A stretch of 40,487 nt of DNA from Geodermatophilaceae bacterium URHA0031. Lineage in GTDB: Bacteria > Actinomycetota > Actinomycetes > Mycobacteriales > Geodermatophilaceae. The first letter of the stretch is position 1. Each line of letters opens with the position of its first letter. Under the pieces are notes generated by a model that had not been told where the DNA came from, searched no databases, and saw only the letters and a list, made by a program, of their open reading frames with translations. Shown here piece by piece: positions 7,304 through 13,636 of this stretch. The translations under genes and the position numbers were made by a program. The stretch lies in contig JHVP01000011.1 of the NCBI GenBank assembly GCA_000620205.1, positions 160,569 through 201,055 of the forward strand, read 5' to 3'.

Positions 7304-7969
7304 ATGGCCGAACCGACCCTCGCCGTCCTGGACGTCGACGGCACCCTCGTCGACTCGAACTACCAGCACGCGCTGGCCTGGTACCGCGCGCTGCGCTCCC
7401 TGGGCGAGACGTTCCCGATCTGGCGGCTGCACCGGCTGATCGGGATGGGCGGCGACCAGGTCATCCTGAGCCTGGGCGGCGAGGAGCTGGAGGAGCGGAT
7501 CGGCGAGGAGGCGCGCAAGCGCCAGGGCGAGGAGGTCGACGCGCTGATCGGCGAGGTCTCCCCGCTGCCCGGCGCCCGGGACCTGCTGCTGGCGATCAAG
7601 GAGCGCGGCCACCGGCTGGTGCTGGCCAGCTCCGGTCAGCCGCGGCACGTCGACATCGCCGTCGACCTGCTGGACGCCCGGGAGATCGCTGATGCGATCA
7701 CCTCCAGCGAGGACGCCGAGGAGACGAAGCCGGCGCCGGACCTGCTGCAGGTGGCGCGGAAGAAGCTCGGCGCCTCCGCGGACACCCCGAGCGTGATGGT
7801 CGGCGACTCGGTGTGGGACATCGAGGCGGCGAAGAACGCCGGCATGCCGGCGATCGCCGTCCGCTCCGGCGGGTTCGGGGACGACGAGCTGTGGGAGGCC
7901 GGCGCGATCTCCGTCCACGACACCCCCGCCGACCTCCTCGCGGCGCTGGACGACTCCCCGCTGGCCTAG
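7304..7969 (+). CDS. HAD-superfamily hydrolase (phosphoglycolate-phosphatase-like)
   Basis: A 221-residue cytoplasmic phosphatase. Motif I is DVDGT with nucleophile Asp10 and acid/base Asp12. Motif II is the serine in LASSGQP, motif III the lysine in ETKPAPD, and motif IV GDSVWDIEAAKNAG. The helical cap (residues ~18-85, rich in Glu and Arg) is of the type inserted after motif I, as in beta-phosphoglucomutase and phosphoglycolate phosphatase relatives. The substrate cannot be assigned. The ATG at 7304 follows the palindrome at 7233-7270. The gene ends in TAG, a normal use of that codon as a terminator. Its last 4 bases overlap the end of the convergent EAL-like gene. Confidence 0.88.
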   Translation: MAEPTLAVLDVDGTLVDSNYQHALAWYRALRSLGETFPIWRLHRLIGMGGDQVILSLGGEELEERIGEEARKRQGEEVDALIGEVSPLPGARDLLLAIKERGHRLVLASSGQPRHVDIAVDLLDAREIADAITSSEDAEETKPAPDLLQVARKKLGASADTPSVMVGDSVWDIEAAKNAGMPAIAVRSGGFGDDELWEAGAISVHDTPADLLAALDDSPLA

Positions 7970-8589
7970 ACGGGCTGGGGCGCCAGCAGGGCGGCGGCCT
8001 CCGCCGCGGTGAGGCCGCCGGGCCGCGGCAGCCCGGTCATCACCGGCAGGCCGAGCGCGCCGACCCGGGACAGCTCGTCCGGCGTACCGACGTCGGTGAC
8101 GACCGCGGCGAGCGGCACCTCGGCGAGCGGCTCCGGGAGCGTCGTCCCCGCGCCGTGGTGGGTGAGCGCGAGCCGCACCCCGGTGTCGTGCACCGCCCGC
8201 AGGACCGCCCGGTGCTGCAGGAGGGCCCGCGGGCAGCAGAGCAGCAGCCGCGCGGGGGGCAGGCCGGCGACGGCGAGGGCGTCGGCCACGTCGTCGGCGA
8301 AGGTCCCGTCCGGGGTCAGCTGGGCGGGCAGCGCGACGGCGACGTCCACCGCATCCGGGAACCCGGCGGCGTCCCGGCAGGCCTGGGTCAGCTGCCAGCC
8401 GCGCAGCACACCCTGCAGCCCGGCCCGCTCGGCCGCGGACCAGGCGTCGTCGGCCGGGAGGTCGCCCCAGGTGGGGTGCACCCAGACGACGCCGGCCCGC
8501 AACCCGACCGGCCGGCCGGTGCCGACGTCGCTGAGCACGTCGTAGCGGAGCTGGACCTGGTGCAGCACGGGTGCGGTCAGGAGCCTCAT
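7966..8589 (-). CDS. degenerate EAL-domain-like protein
   Basis: A 207-residue protein whose layout follows the EAL phosphodiesterase fold: LRYDVLSDVGTGRPVGLRAGVVWVHPTWGDLPADDAW corresponds to the usual opening segment, but the EAL signature itself is replaced by LRAG. The Asn, Asp-Asp-Phe and Lys catalytic positions are not recognisable (DVAVALPAQL replaces the NVS segment, and LALTHHGAG replaces the DDFG segment). It is therefore unlikely to hydrolyse c-di-GMP. It could bind the nucleotide or act as a partner protein. The gene ends in TAG and overlaps the convergent HAD gene by 4 bases. It is the last gene of the minus-strand run that begins with a full EAL protein at 16306. Confidence 0.7.
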   Translation of the reverse strand: MRLLTAPVLHQVQLRYDVLSDVGTGRPVGLRAGVVWVHPTWGDLPADDAWSAAERAGLQGVLRGWQLTQACRDAAGFPDAVDVAVALPAQLTPDGTFADDVADALAVAGLPPARLLLCCPRALLQHRAVLRAVHDTGVRLALTHHGAGTTLPEPLAEVPLAAVVTDVGTPDELSRVGALGLPVMTGLPRPGGLTAAEAAALLAPQPV

Positions 8590-8691
8590 GCCGCTCCATC
8601 GACCTGCGACCGCCCCGTCCTGAGACCCGGTGCCCGGGGTTCACCCGCCCGGGCCCGCCGGTCACCTGTTCGGGCTCACCCTCCGGCGGGG

Positions 8692-9717
8692 TCAGCCGAC
8701 GACGCCCTCCCGGAGCAGGGCGTACTCCGCCACCGTCGCCATCGGCGGCCGCTGGTCGACGGCCACCGGGGTGCTCATCGGGATGAACCGCTCGCCGTCG
8801 TGGTGGAACTGGGTGAGCAGGCCGCCGGGCTCCAGCCGGCGCCCGTGCCTCCCTCGCTCGGCCCGCGCCAGCAGCGTGTTCACGATCTGCCCGGCCATCG
8901 TGCCCAGCGCCTGGTCGGTCTGGTGCGAGTGCGTGCGGGTGCCCAGGTCGACCTGCGCCAGCCCGGCCAGCCCGCACACCTGGAGCAGGTCGATCAGCAG
9001 CCCGACCTCGACGCCGTAGGACGACACGAACGGCACCTGCTCCAGGGCCGACCGGCGCCCGGCGTACTCCCCGCCGAGCGGCTGGACGAACCCGGCGAGC
9101 TCCGGCCACAGCGCGTTGAGCAACGGGCGGGCGGTGAGCTCGGTGACCCGGCCTCCACCAGCCGGACGGTGCTCGCCGTCGATGCTCAGCGGACGGGTGT
9201 AGCAGCCCTTGACGTAGTCGACCCGGGCGTCGGTCAGCAGCGGGGTGAGCAGCCCCGGTACGTAGTGGCCGACGTCGCCGAGCAGGTCGGAGTCCATGAA
9301 GACGACGAGGTCGCCGGTGGTGGCGGCCAGCGACTTCCACAGCGCCTCGCCCTTGCCCCGGCGGTCGCCGTGGGAGGGGAGCACGTCGGCCGCCGCGACG
9401 ACGTCGGCCCCGGCCGCCCGGGCCACCTCCGCCGTCCGGTCGCTGGAGTTCGAGTCGATGACGAGCACCTCGTCGACCAGCGGGACGTCGGTCACCCAGC
9501 GGTCGACGAGATCTCGGACGAGGACGCCGACGGTCGCCTCCTCGTCGCGGGCGGGCAGGACGACGCTGATCCGGTGCCCACCGCGGCGCTTGGCGGACAG
9601 CAGGGCGGGGACGTCGATCTCGGCCAGGGAGGTGGCCGACGTGGTGCGGTGCTCGAACCATGCGCGGGCGTCAGGTCGCATCCGCCCACTGTCGAGCACG
9701 TCAGCCACCTCCTGCAC
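8692..9717 (-). CDS. gpgS: glucosyl-3-phosphoglycerate synthase
   Basis: A 341-residue retaining glycosyltransferase (GT81) that joins glucose from a nucleotide sugar to 3-phosphoglycerate, the first step toward glucosylglycerate and, in mycobacteria, methylglucose lipopolysaccharide. Key features: SVVLPARDEEATV (nucleotide-binding start of the GT-A fold), VLVIDSNSSDRT, GKGEALWKSL, the metal-binding VVFMDSDL with Asp142 and Asp144, then YVKGCYTRPL, GGGRVTELTARPLL and SSYGVEVGLLIDLL. All are shared with mycobacterial GpgS. ATG 9717 or ATG 9681 could be the start. It follows the membrane phosphatase gene by 120 bases in the same direction. No recognisable GpgP phosphatase lies next to it. Confidence 0.92.
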   Translation of the reverse strand: MQEVADVLDSGRMRPDARAWFEHRTTSATSLAEIDVPALLSAKRRGGHRISVVLPARDEEATVGVLVRDLVDRWVTDVPLVDEVLVIDSNSSDRTAEVARAAGADVVAAADVLPSHGDRRGKGEALWKSLAATTGDLVVFMDSDLLGDVGHYVPGLLTPLLTDARVDYVKGCYTRPLSIDGEHRPAGGGRVTELTARPLLNALWPELAGFVQPLGGEYAGRRSALEQVPFVSSYGVEVGLLIDLLQVCGLAGLAQVDLGTRTHSHQTDQALGTMAGQIVNTLLARAERGRHGRRLEPGGLLTQFHHDGERFIPMSTPVAVDQRPPMATVAEYALLREGVVG

Positions 9718-9837
9718 CTCGGCGGGGCGTCGTTCACATGAACTTCACGCGCGCCCCGCGCTCAGGGTGAGGCGTGCGTCCCGTCCAGGCAACCACCGCG
9801 GCACGTGCGGCCACGCCGACCCACCCGGTGCGCGGGC

Positions 9838-11976
9838 TCAGCCGTTCGGGGCGAGGACGCCGACCTCGGCCGTCGTCCCGAGGGGCTCGGGGTGGCCCAG
9901 GCCAGTCAGCCAGCCGCGCAGCACGCGGTGCAGCTGCTCGGCGCCGACCACCTTCCCCGGGTCGCCGAACTCCCGCGGGTGCACCACGAAGCCGTGTTGC
10001 TGCGGGCCGCCCAGCGCACCGTGCGAGCCCACGTGCGGCTCGAACGGGGAGGCCGCGTCGGTGACCGGGTCGTAGCGGCTGTTGACCACGACGTCGGGGC
10101 AGTGCCGGAACGATGACACCCGGGCGACCAGGGCGGCGGCGTGCTCGCCGTAGGCGGCCAGCGGGTCCTCGCCGATCACCACCCCGGTGCGCAGCCGGTG
10201 CAGCCCGTCCCGGCCGAGCACCACCGGGCCGAACTCCTCGGAGTGCACGAGGAGGAACCCGACGCCGGGGTGGTCGACCAGCGTGGGCAGCAGGTGCGGC
10301 CAGCGCCGCTCGATGGTCTCCAGCGGCACCCGGCCGGCCAGGTCGGCGAAGCAGATCTGCGCCATGTGCCCGGACACGCTGACCACGACGCCGGGGGCGA
10401 CCCGGGTGACCGCGCCGGGCTCGCCCACCGGCGTGACCTCCTCGGCGGCACCCGCCGGGGAGACCCGGTCGCGCAGCCGCCGGGCGATGAGCCCGCTGCT
10501 CTCGACGAGGGCGGAGGTCACCTGCCAGGTCTCGGCCGGCCGCCGGCTGTCGTTCACCGGGGCGGGCGGCAGGAGCCCGAGGAGCCGGCGTCGCGGCTCG
10601 GGCGGGACGGCGCCGCACAGCCGGCCGACCAGGTGCTCGACGGTCTCGCCGAACCGCTCGGCGAACGTCTGCCCCTGGGTCTGCCCGTGGTCGGACAGGC
10701 ACACCAGGTGGTACGGGCGGGGGGCCAGCTGGGCCGCGCGCTCCAGCCGGCCGATCTGCTGGTCGATGCTGCGCAGCACCTCGAGGGTGTCGAACCGCTC
10801 GATCCCGGAGTGGTGGGCGACCTCGTCGTAGCCGACGAAGTCGGCGTAGACGACCGGCCGGCCGGCCAGCATGTCCTCCAGGACGGCGTTGACCACGACG
10901 TCCCGGATGACCACCGTCGACCCGACCCGGGCGAGGGGGTAGATGCCGCCGCGCTTCACCCGCGGCCGGACGTCGGCCCGCCGCTGCCGGGCGGCGGCGG
11001 CCAGCTCGCGGTACACGTCGACCAGCGCGACGCCGAGGGTGCGCAACGCGTTCACCGGGTTGGCGAAGTAGGTGTAGTAGCCGGCGCCGATCCGGTCCCG
11101 GCTGCGCCGCTCCCGCCGCGACCCCTTGCCAACGACGACCGCCAGCGAGCTCATGGTCAGCGACACGTGCGCGGCGTCGCCGGTGAACAGGTTGCCGCGC
11201 CCCGCGCCGTCGCCGGCCAGCAGCCCGCGGCCGTCGGAGTGCTGCCGCTCGATCTCGGCGGCGTCCTCGGGGTGGGAGACCGAGACGACGCGGTCGCGCT
11301 CCTTGTCGTACCAGCGGAACCCGACGATCCCCTCGTTCGAGCCCTGCAGGATGCCGGCCTGGCTGGCGCCGGTCTGCGAGCTCCAGTCGGTGTGCCAGGT
11401 CCGTAGCACGTGGGTGTCGGCGCGCAGCCAGGCGGCGAGGGTGGGCATGGAGCCGTCCCGGACGGCGCGCCGGGCGACCGCGTGCCCCAGCCCGTCGATC
11501 TGCAGGAAGACCACGCCGGGCGGGCGCTCGTCCGGGCCGGCGCCGGTGCCGCGGCGGCGGGCGCGGCGGAAGAAGACCTCGTCCTCGTTGACCGCCAGCA
11601 CGCTGCTGATCACCCCGGCGATGCCGGCCATCACCACCGCGACGACGACGCTGGTCTCGAACGAGTGCACCTGCACGCCGGGGATCGCGTAGAAGATCGC
11701 CAGCACGCCCGCGCCCATGATCAGGAAGCTGCCCAGGCCGAGGGTGAAGAAGGCGATCGGCAGCGCCACCCGCATCACCAGCGGCCAGCCGACCGCGGCC
11801 AGCACCCCGAGCAGCAGGGCGGCGACCGGGGGCTGCCACCACGAGGTCATCGCGAACCCGGACAGCCAGTCGTCGAGGACGATCAGCGCCCCGGTGACGA
11901 AGGCCCACACCAGCACCACCCGGGCCAGCGTCCGGCCGGTCCGCAGCACCCGGCCGGGGGAGTCGCCCCCGCTCAC
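9838..11976 (-). CDS. membrane protein: holin-like N-terminus fused to alkaline-phosphatase-superfamily domain
   Basis: A 712-residue protein. Residues ~15-128 hold about four hydrophobic helices (for example ARVVLVWAFVTGALIVLDDWL and ALPIAFFTLGLGSFLIMGAGVL), resembling the actinobacterial phage-holin-like membrane family. From ~155 on it is a phosphodiesterase/nucleotide-pyrophosphatase-type domain: VVFLQIDGLG with metal-binding Asp161, a nucleophile region WSSQTGASQAGILQG, DFVGYDEVAHHSG, and the metal site LSDHGQTQGQTF. It may hydrolyse phosphate esters or lipid-linked phosphates at the membrane; the substrate is unknown. GTG 11976 overlaps the DedA stop as GTGA, so translation is coupled. 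A longer reading upstream would run through the repeat array inside the DedA gene. Confidence 0.82.
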   Translation of the reverse strand: MSGGDSPGRVLRTGRTLARVVLVWAFVTGALIVLDDWLSGFAMTSWWQPPVAALLLGVLAAVGWPLVMRVALPIAFFTLGLGSFLIMGAGVLAIFYAIPGVQVHSFETSVVVAVVMAGIAGVISSVLAVNEDEVFFRRARRRGTGAGPDERPPGVVFLQIDGLGHAVARRAVRDGSMPTLAAWLRADTHVLRTWHTDWSSQTGASQAGILQGSNEGIVGFRWYDKERDRVVSVSHPEDAAEIERQHSDGRGLLAGDGAGRGNLFTGDAAHVSLTMSSLAVVVGKGSRRERRSRDRIGAGYYTYFANPVNALRTLGVALVDVYRELAAAARQRRADVRPRVKRGGIYPLARVGSTVVIRDVVVNAVLEDMLAGRPVVYADFVGYDEVAHHSGIERFDTLEVLRSIDQQIGRLERAAQLAPRPYHLVCLSDHGQTQGQTFAERFGETVEHLVGRLCGAVPPEPRRRLLGLLPPAPVNDSRRPAETWQVTSALVESSGLIARRLRDRVSPAGAAEEVTPVGEPGAVTRVAPGVVVSVSGHMAQICFADLAGRVPLETIERRWPHLLPTLVDHPGVGFLLVHSEEFGPVVLGRDGLHRLRTGVVIGEDPLAAYGEHAAALVARVSSFRHCPDVVVNSRYDPVTDAASPFEPHVGSHGALGGPQQHGFVVHPREFGDPGKVVGAEQLHRVLRGWLTGLGHPEPLGTTAEVGVLAPNG

Positions 11977-12734
11977 GGCCGCTGGCAGCGCACGTCGTCC
12001 CCGTGCACCTCCGCGCGCGAGAGCGCGTCGTCCCCCTGTACTTCCGCGCGCGAAAGCGCGTCGTCGCCAGGGTTCGGCGCCGAAACCGGGGCGGGTTTCG
12101 GCGCCGAAACCTCGGCGGGGTTCGGCGCCGAAACCTGAGGGTGGTGCTTCTTGCGGCGGGCGGAGACCAGGTTGAGGACGACGCCGACCAGCAGGACCAG
12201 CAGCGTCGCGATCAGCGTGGCGATGAGCGGGGAGTCGAAGATGCCGCCGCTGACCACGCCGAGCAGCGCGTAGGCGACCGCCCAGACCAGCGCCGCCGCG
12301 AAGGACGCCGGCAGCAGCCGCCGCCACGGGTAGGAGAGCGCTCCGGCGGCCAGCAGCACCGGGATCCGGCCGGCGGGCAGCAGCCGGCCGACCACGATGA
12401 TCTGCCAGCCGTGCCGGCGGAACTGCTCGCGCACCTCCTCGATCCGGTCGGCGTGCTGGCCGCGGGCGACCCAGCGGACCGCGGCCGGGCCACCGAACCG
12501 GCAGATGCTGAAGGTGATGACGTCGCCGGCGAAGGCGCCGAGGGCGGCCACCAGGACGACGAGCGGCAGCGACAGGTGGTCGGTGGTCACCGCGACCGCC
12601 GCGGCGGCGCCCACGACGGCACCGGTGGGCACGACCGGGACGACGGAGCCCAGCAGCACCCCGCCGAACAGGACCGGGTAGCCCAGCGAGCTCCCGTCGG
12701 TCCAGTTCGCGGCCAGCACGGCCGGGGTGCTCAC
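11973..12734 (-). CDS. DedA-family membrane protein with repeat-derived C-terminal tail
   Basis: A 253-residue protein. The DedA/SNARE-associated core (residues ~1-195) shows the re-entrant segment with GSVVPVVPTGAVVGAAAAV, ALGAFAGDVITFSICRFGG, and the family signature IIVVGRLLPAGRIPVLLAAGAL. It then has membrane helices around AALVWAVAYALLGVVSGG and IATLIATLLVLLVGVVLNLV. Members are polyprenyl-phosphate or phospholipid transporters/scramblases. The last ~57 residues are unusual: they are encoded by two DNA repeats and read as three VSAP[N/K]P units, then two GDDALSRAEV units. GTG 12734 and the stop both form GTGA overlaps with the neighbouring genes, so MBL, DedA and phosphatase are translated as a coupled set. 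Confidence 0.85.
   Translation of the reverse strand: MSTPAVLAANWTDGSSLGYPVLFGGVLLGSVVPVVPTGAVVGAAAAVAVTTDHLSLPLVVLVAALGAFAGDVITFSICRFGGPAAVRWVARGQHADRIEEVREQFRRHGWQIIVVGRLLPAGRIPVLLAAGALSYPWRRLLPASFAAALVWAVAYALLGVVSGGIFDSPLIATLIATLLVLLVGVVLNLVSARRKKHHPQVSAPNPAEVSAPKPAPVSAPNPGDDALSRAEVQGDDALSRAEVHGDDVRCQRP
11994..12059. repeat. 33-bp tandem repeat, two units, inside dedA
   Basis: Units 11994-12026 and 12027-12059 differ at only a few positions, and both begin GTCGTCC. The period is 11 codons, so the reading frame is preserved. Each unit contains an imperfect palindrome around TCCGCGCGCG. It encodes the repeated GDDALSRAEV[H/Q] of the DedA tail. Confidence 0.85.
12073..12132. repeat. 24-bp-period palindromic tandem repeat, three units (coding copy)
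   Basis: Perfect cores TTCGGCGCCGAA lie at 12073-12084, 12097-12108 and 12121-12132, exactly 24 bp apart. This is the same core and period as the intergenic array at 1683-1742. Here the period equals 8 codons and the array is translated within the DedA C-terminal tail. Confidence 0.9.
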
Positions 12735-13552
12735 GTGGCGCCCCCGGAGTCCACCGGCGCCGGCAGCACCACCGGCGCCCCGGGGGCGGTGAGCGCGACG
12801 TGCGTGGCCGGCCCGGCGGCGGCGACCGCGGCGGCGAACCGGCGCGGCGGCTCGGTGAGCAGCGCGCGCATCCGCGCCCGCCAGGGGCTGGGCAGCGAGG
12901 TCAGCCCGGCGACGGCGAAGGTGCCCCAGTGCACCGGGACGGCGACCTCGGGTCGGAGCAGCTGCACCGCGGCGGCCGCACCGGCGGGGTCCAGGTGCCC
13001 GGGGCCCAGCGAGGGACCCCAGCCCCACACCGGCAGCAGCGCGACGTCGATGCCCTCGCTGCCGAGGTCGGTCATGCCGGGGAAGAGGTCGGTGTCACCG
13101 GCGGCGTACAACGTCGTCCCGCCGCCGGAGAGCAGGTGCCCGACCGCCGGGGCGTGCGGGCCGTGGGTGAGCCGCGGACCCCAGCGGTGCGCGGCGTGGT
13201 CGGCGTGGGTGGCGGTGACGGTGAGCCCGCCGTCGGTGAGGCTCTCGCCCGGGGCCAGCTCCTCCACCGCGGTGAAGCCGTGCCGGGTCAGCCACCGGCC
13301 GGCTCCGCGCGGGACGACGACCGGAGTGCCGCGGCCGAGCAGGCGCAGCGAGCGCAGGTGCAGGTGGTCGTTGTGCAGGTGAGAGATGAGGACCACGTCG
13401 ATGCCGGCCCAGGCCGACGCGGCCAGCGGCGCCACCACCCGGCGCAGCGGACCCAGCCCGACGGTGAGCAACGGGTCGGTGAGCACGGTCTTCCCGCCCA
13501 GTTCCGCCCGCACCGTCGAGTGACCGAGGAAGTGCAGGCGTGGAGGGGTCAC
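12731..13552 (-). CDS. MBL-fold metal-dependent hydrolase (UlaG-like)
   Basis: A 273-residue cytoplasmic metallo-beta-lactamase-fold protein. The metal motif H-x-H-x-D-H is present as ISHLHNDHLHL, preceded by LHFLGHSTVRAEL and LTDPLL, typical of the UlaG-type subgroup. Further metal ligands are in ATHADHAAHRWG and in YAAGDTDLFPG. VPVHWGTFAV supplies the C-terminal histidine. The family includes lactonases and phosphodiesterases, and the substrate here is unknown. GTG 13552 is the chosen start. The stop overlaps the DedA start as GTGA. It lies 84 bases downstream of the large EAL protein in the same direction. Confidence 0.87.
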   Translation of the reverse strand: MTPPRLHFLGHSTVRAELGGKTVLTDPLLTVGLGPLRRVVAPLAASAWAGIDVVLISHLHNDHLHLRSLRLLGRGTPVVVPRGAGRWLTRHGFTAVEELAPGESLTDGGLTVTATHADHAAHRWGPRLTHGPHAPAVGHLLSGGGTTLYAAGDTDLFPGMTDLGSEGIDVALLPVWGWGPSLGPGHLDPAGAAAAVQLLRPEVAVPVHWGTFAVAGLTSLPSPWRARMRALLTEPPRRFAAAVAAAGPATHVALTAPGAPVVLPAPVDSGGAT

Positions 13553-13636
13553 CGCCCCAGTATCGGCGTTGATCACCCGCGTGGTCACCACTCGTCCGGC
13601 GTCAGACCTCGGCGCTGGACCCGATGGCGCTCAGGG

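Noticed and set aside
11997..12327. Extending the phosphatase protein upstream through the repeat region to 12327.
   Set aside because: It would overlap most of DedA in another frame; the GTGA coupling at 11976 marks the real start.
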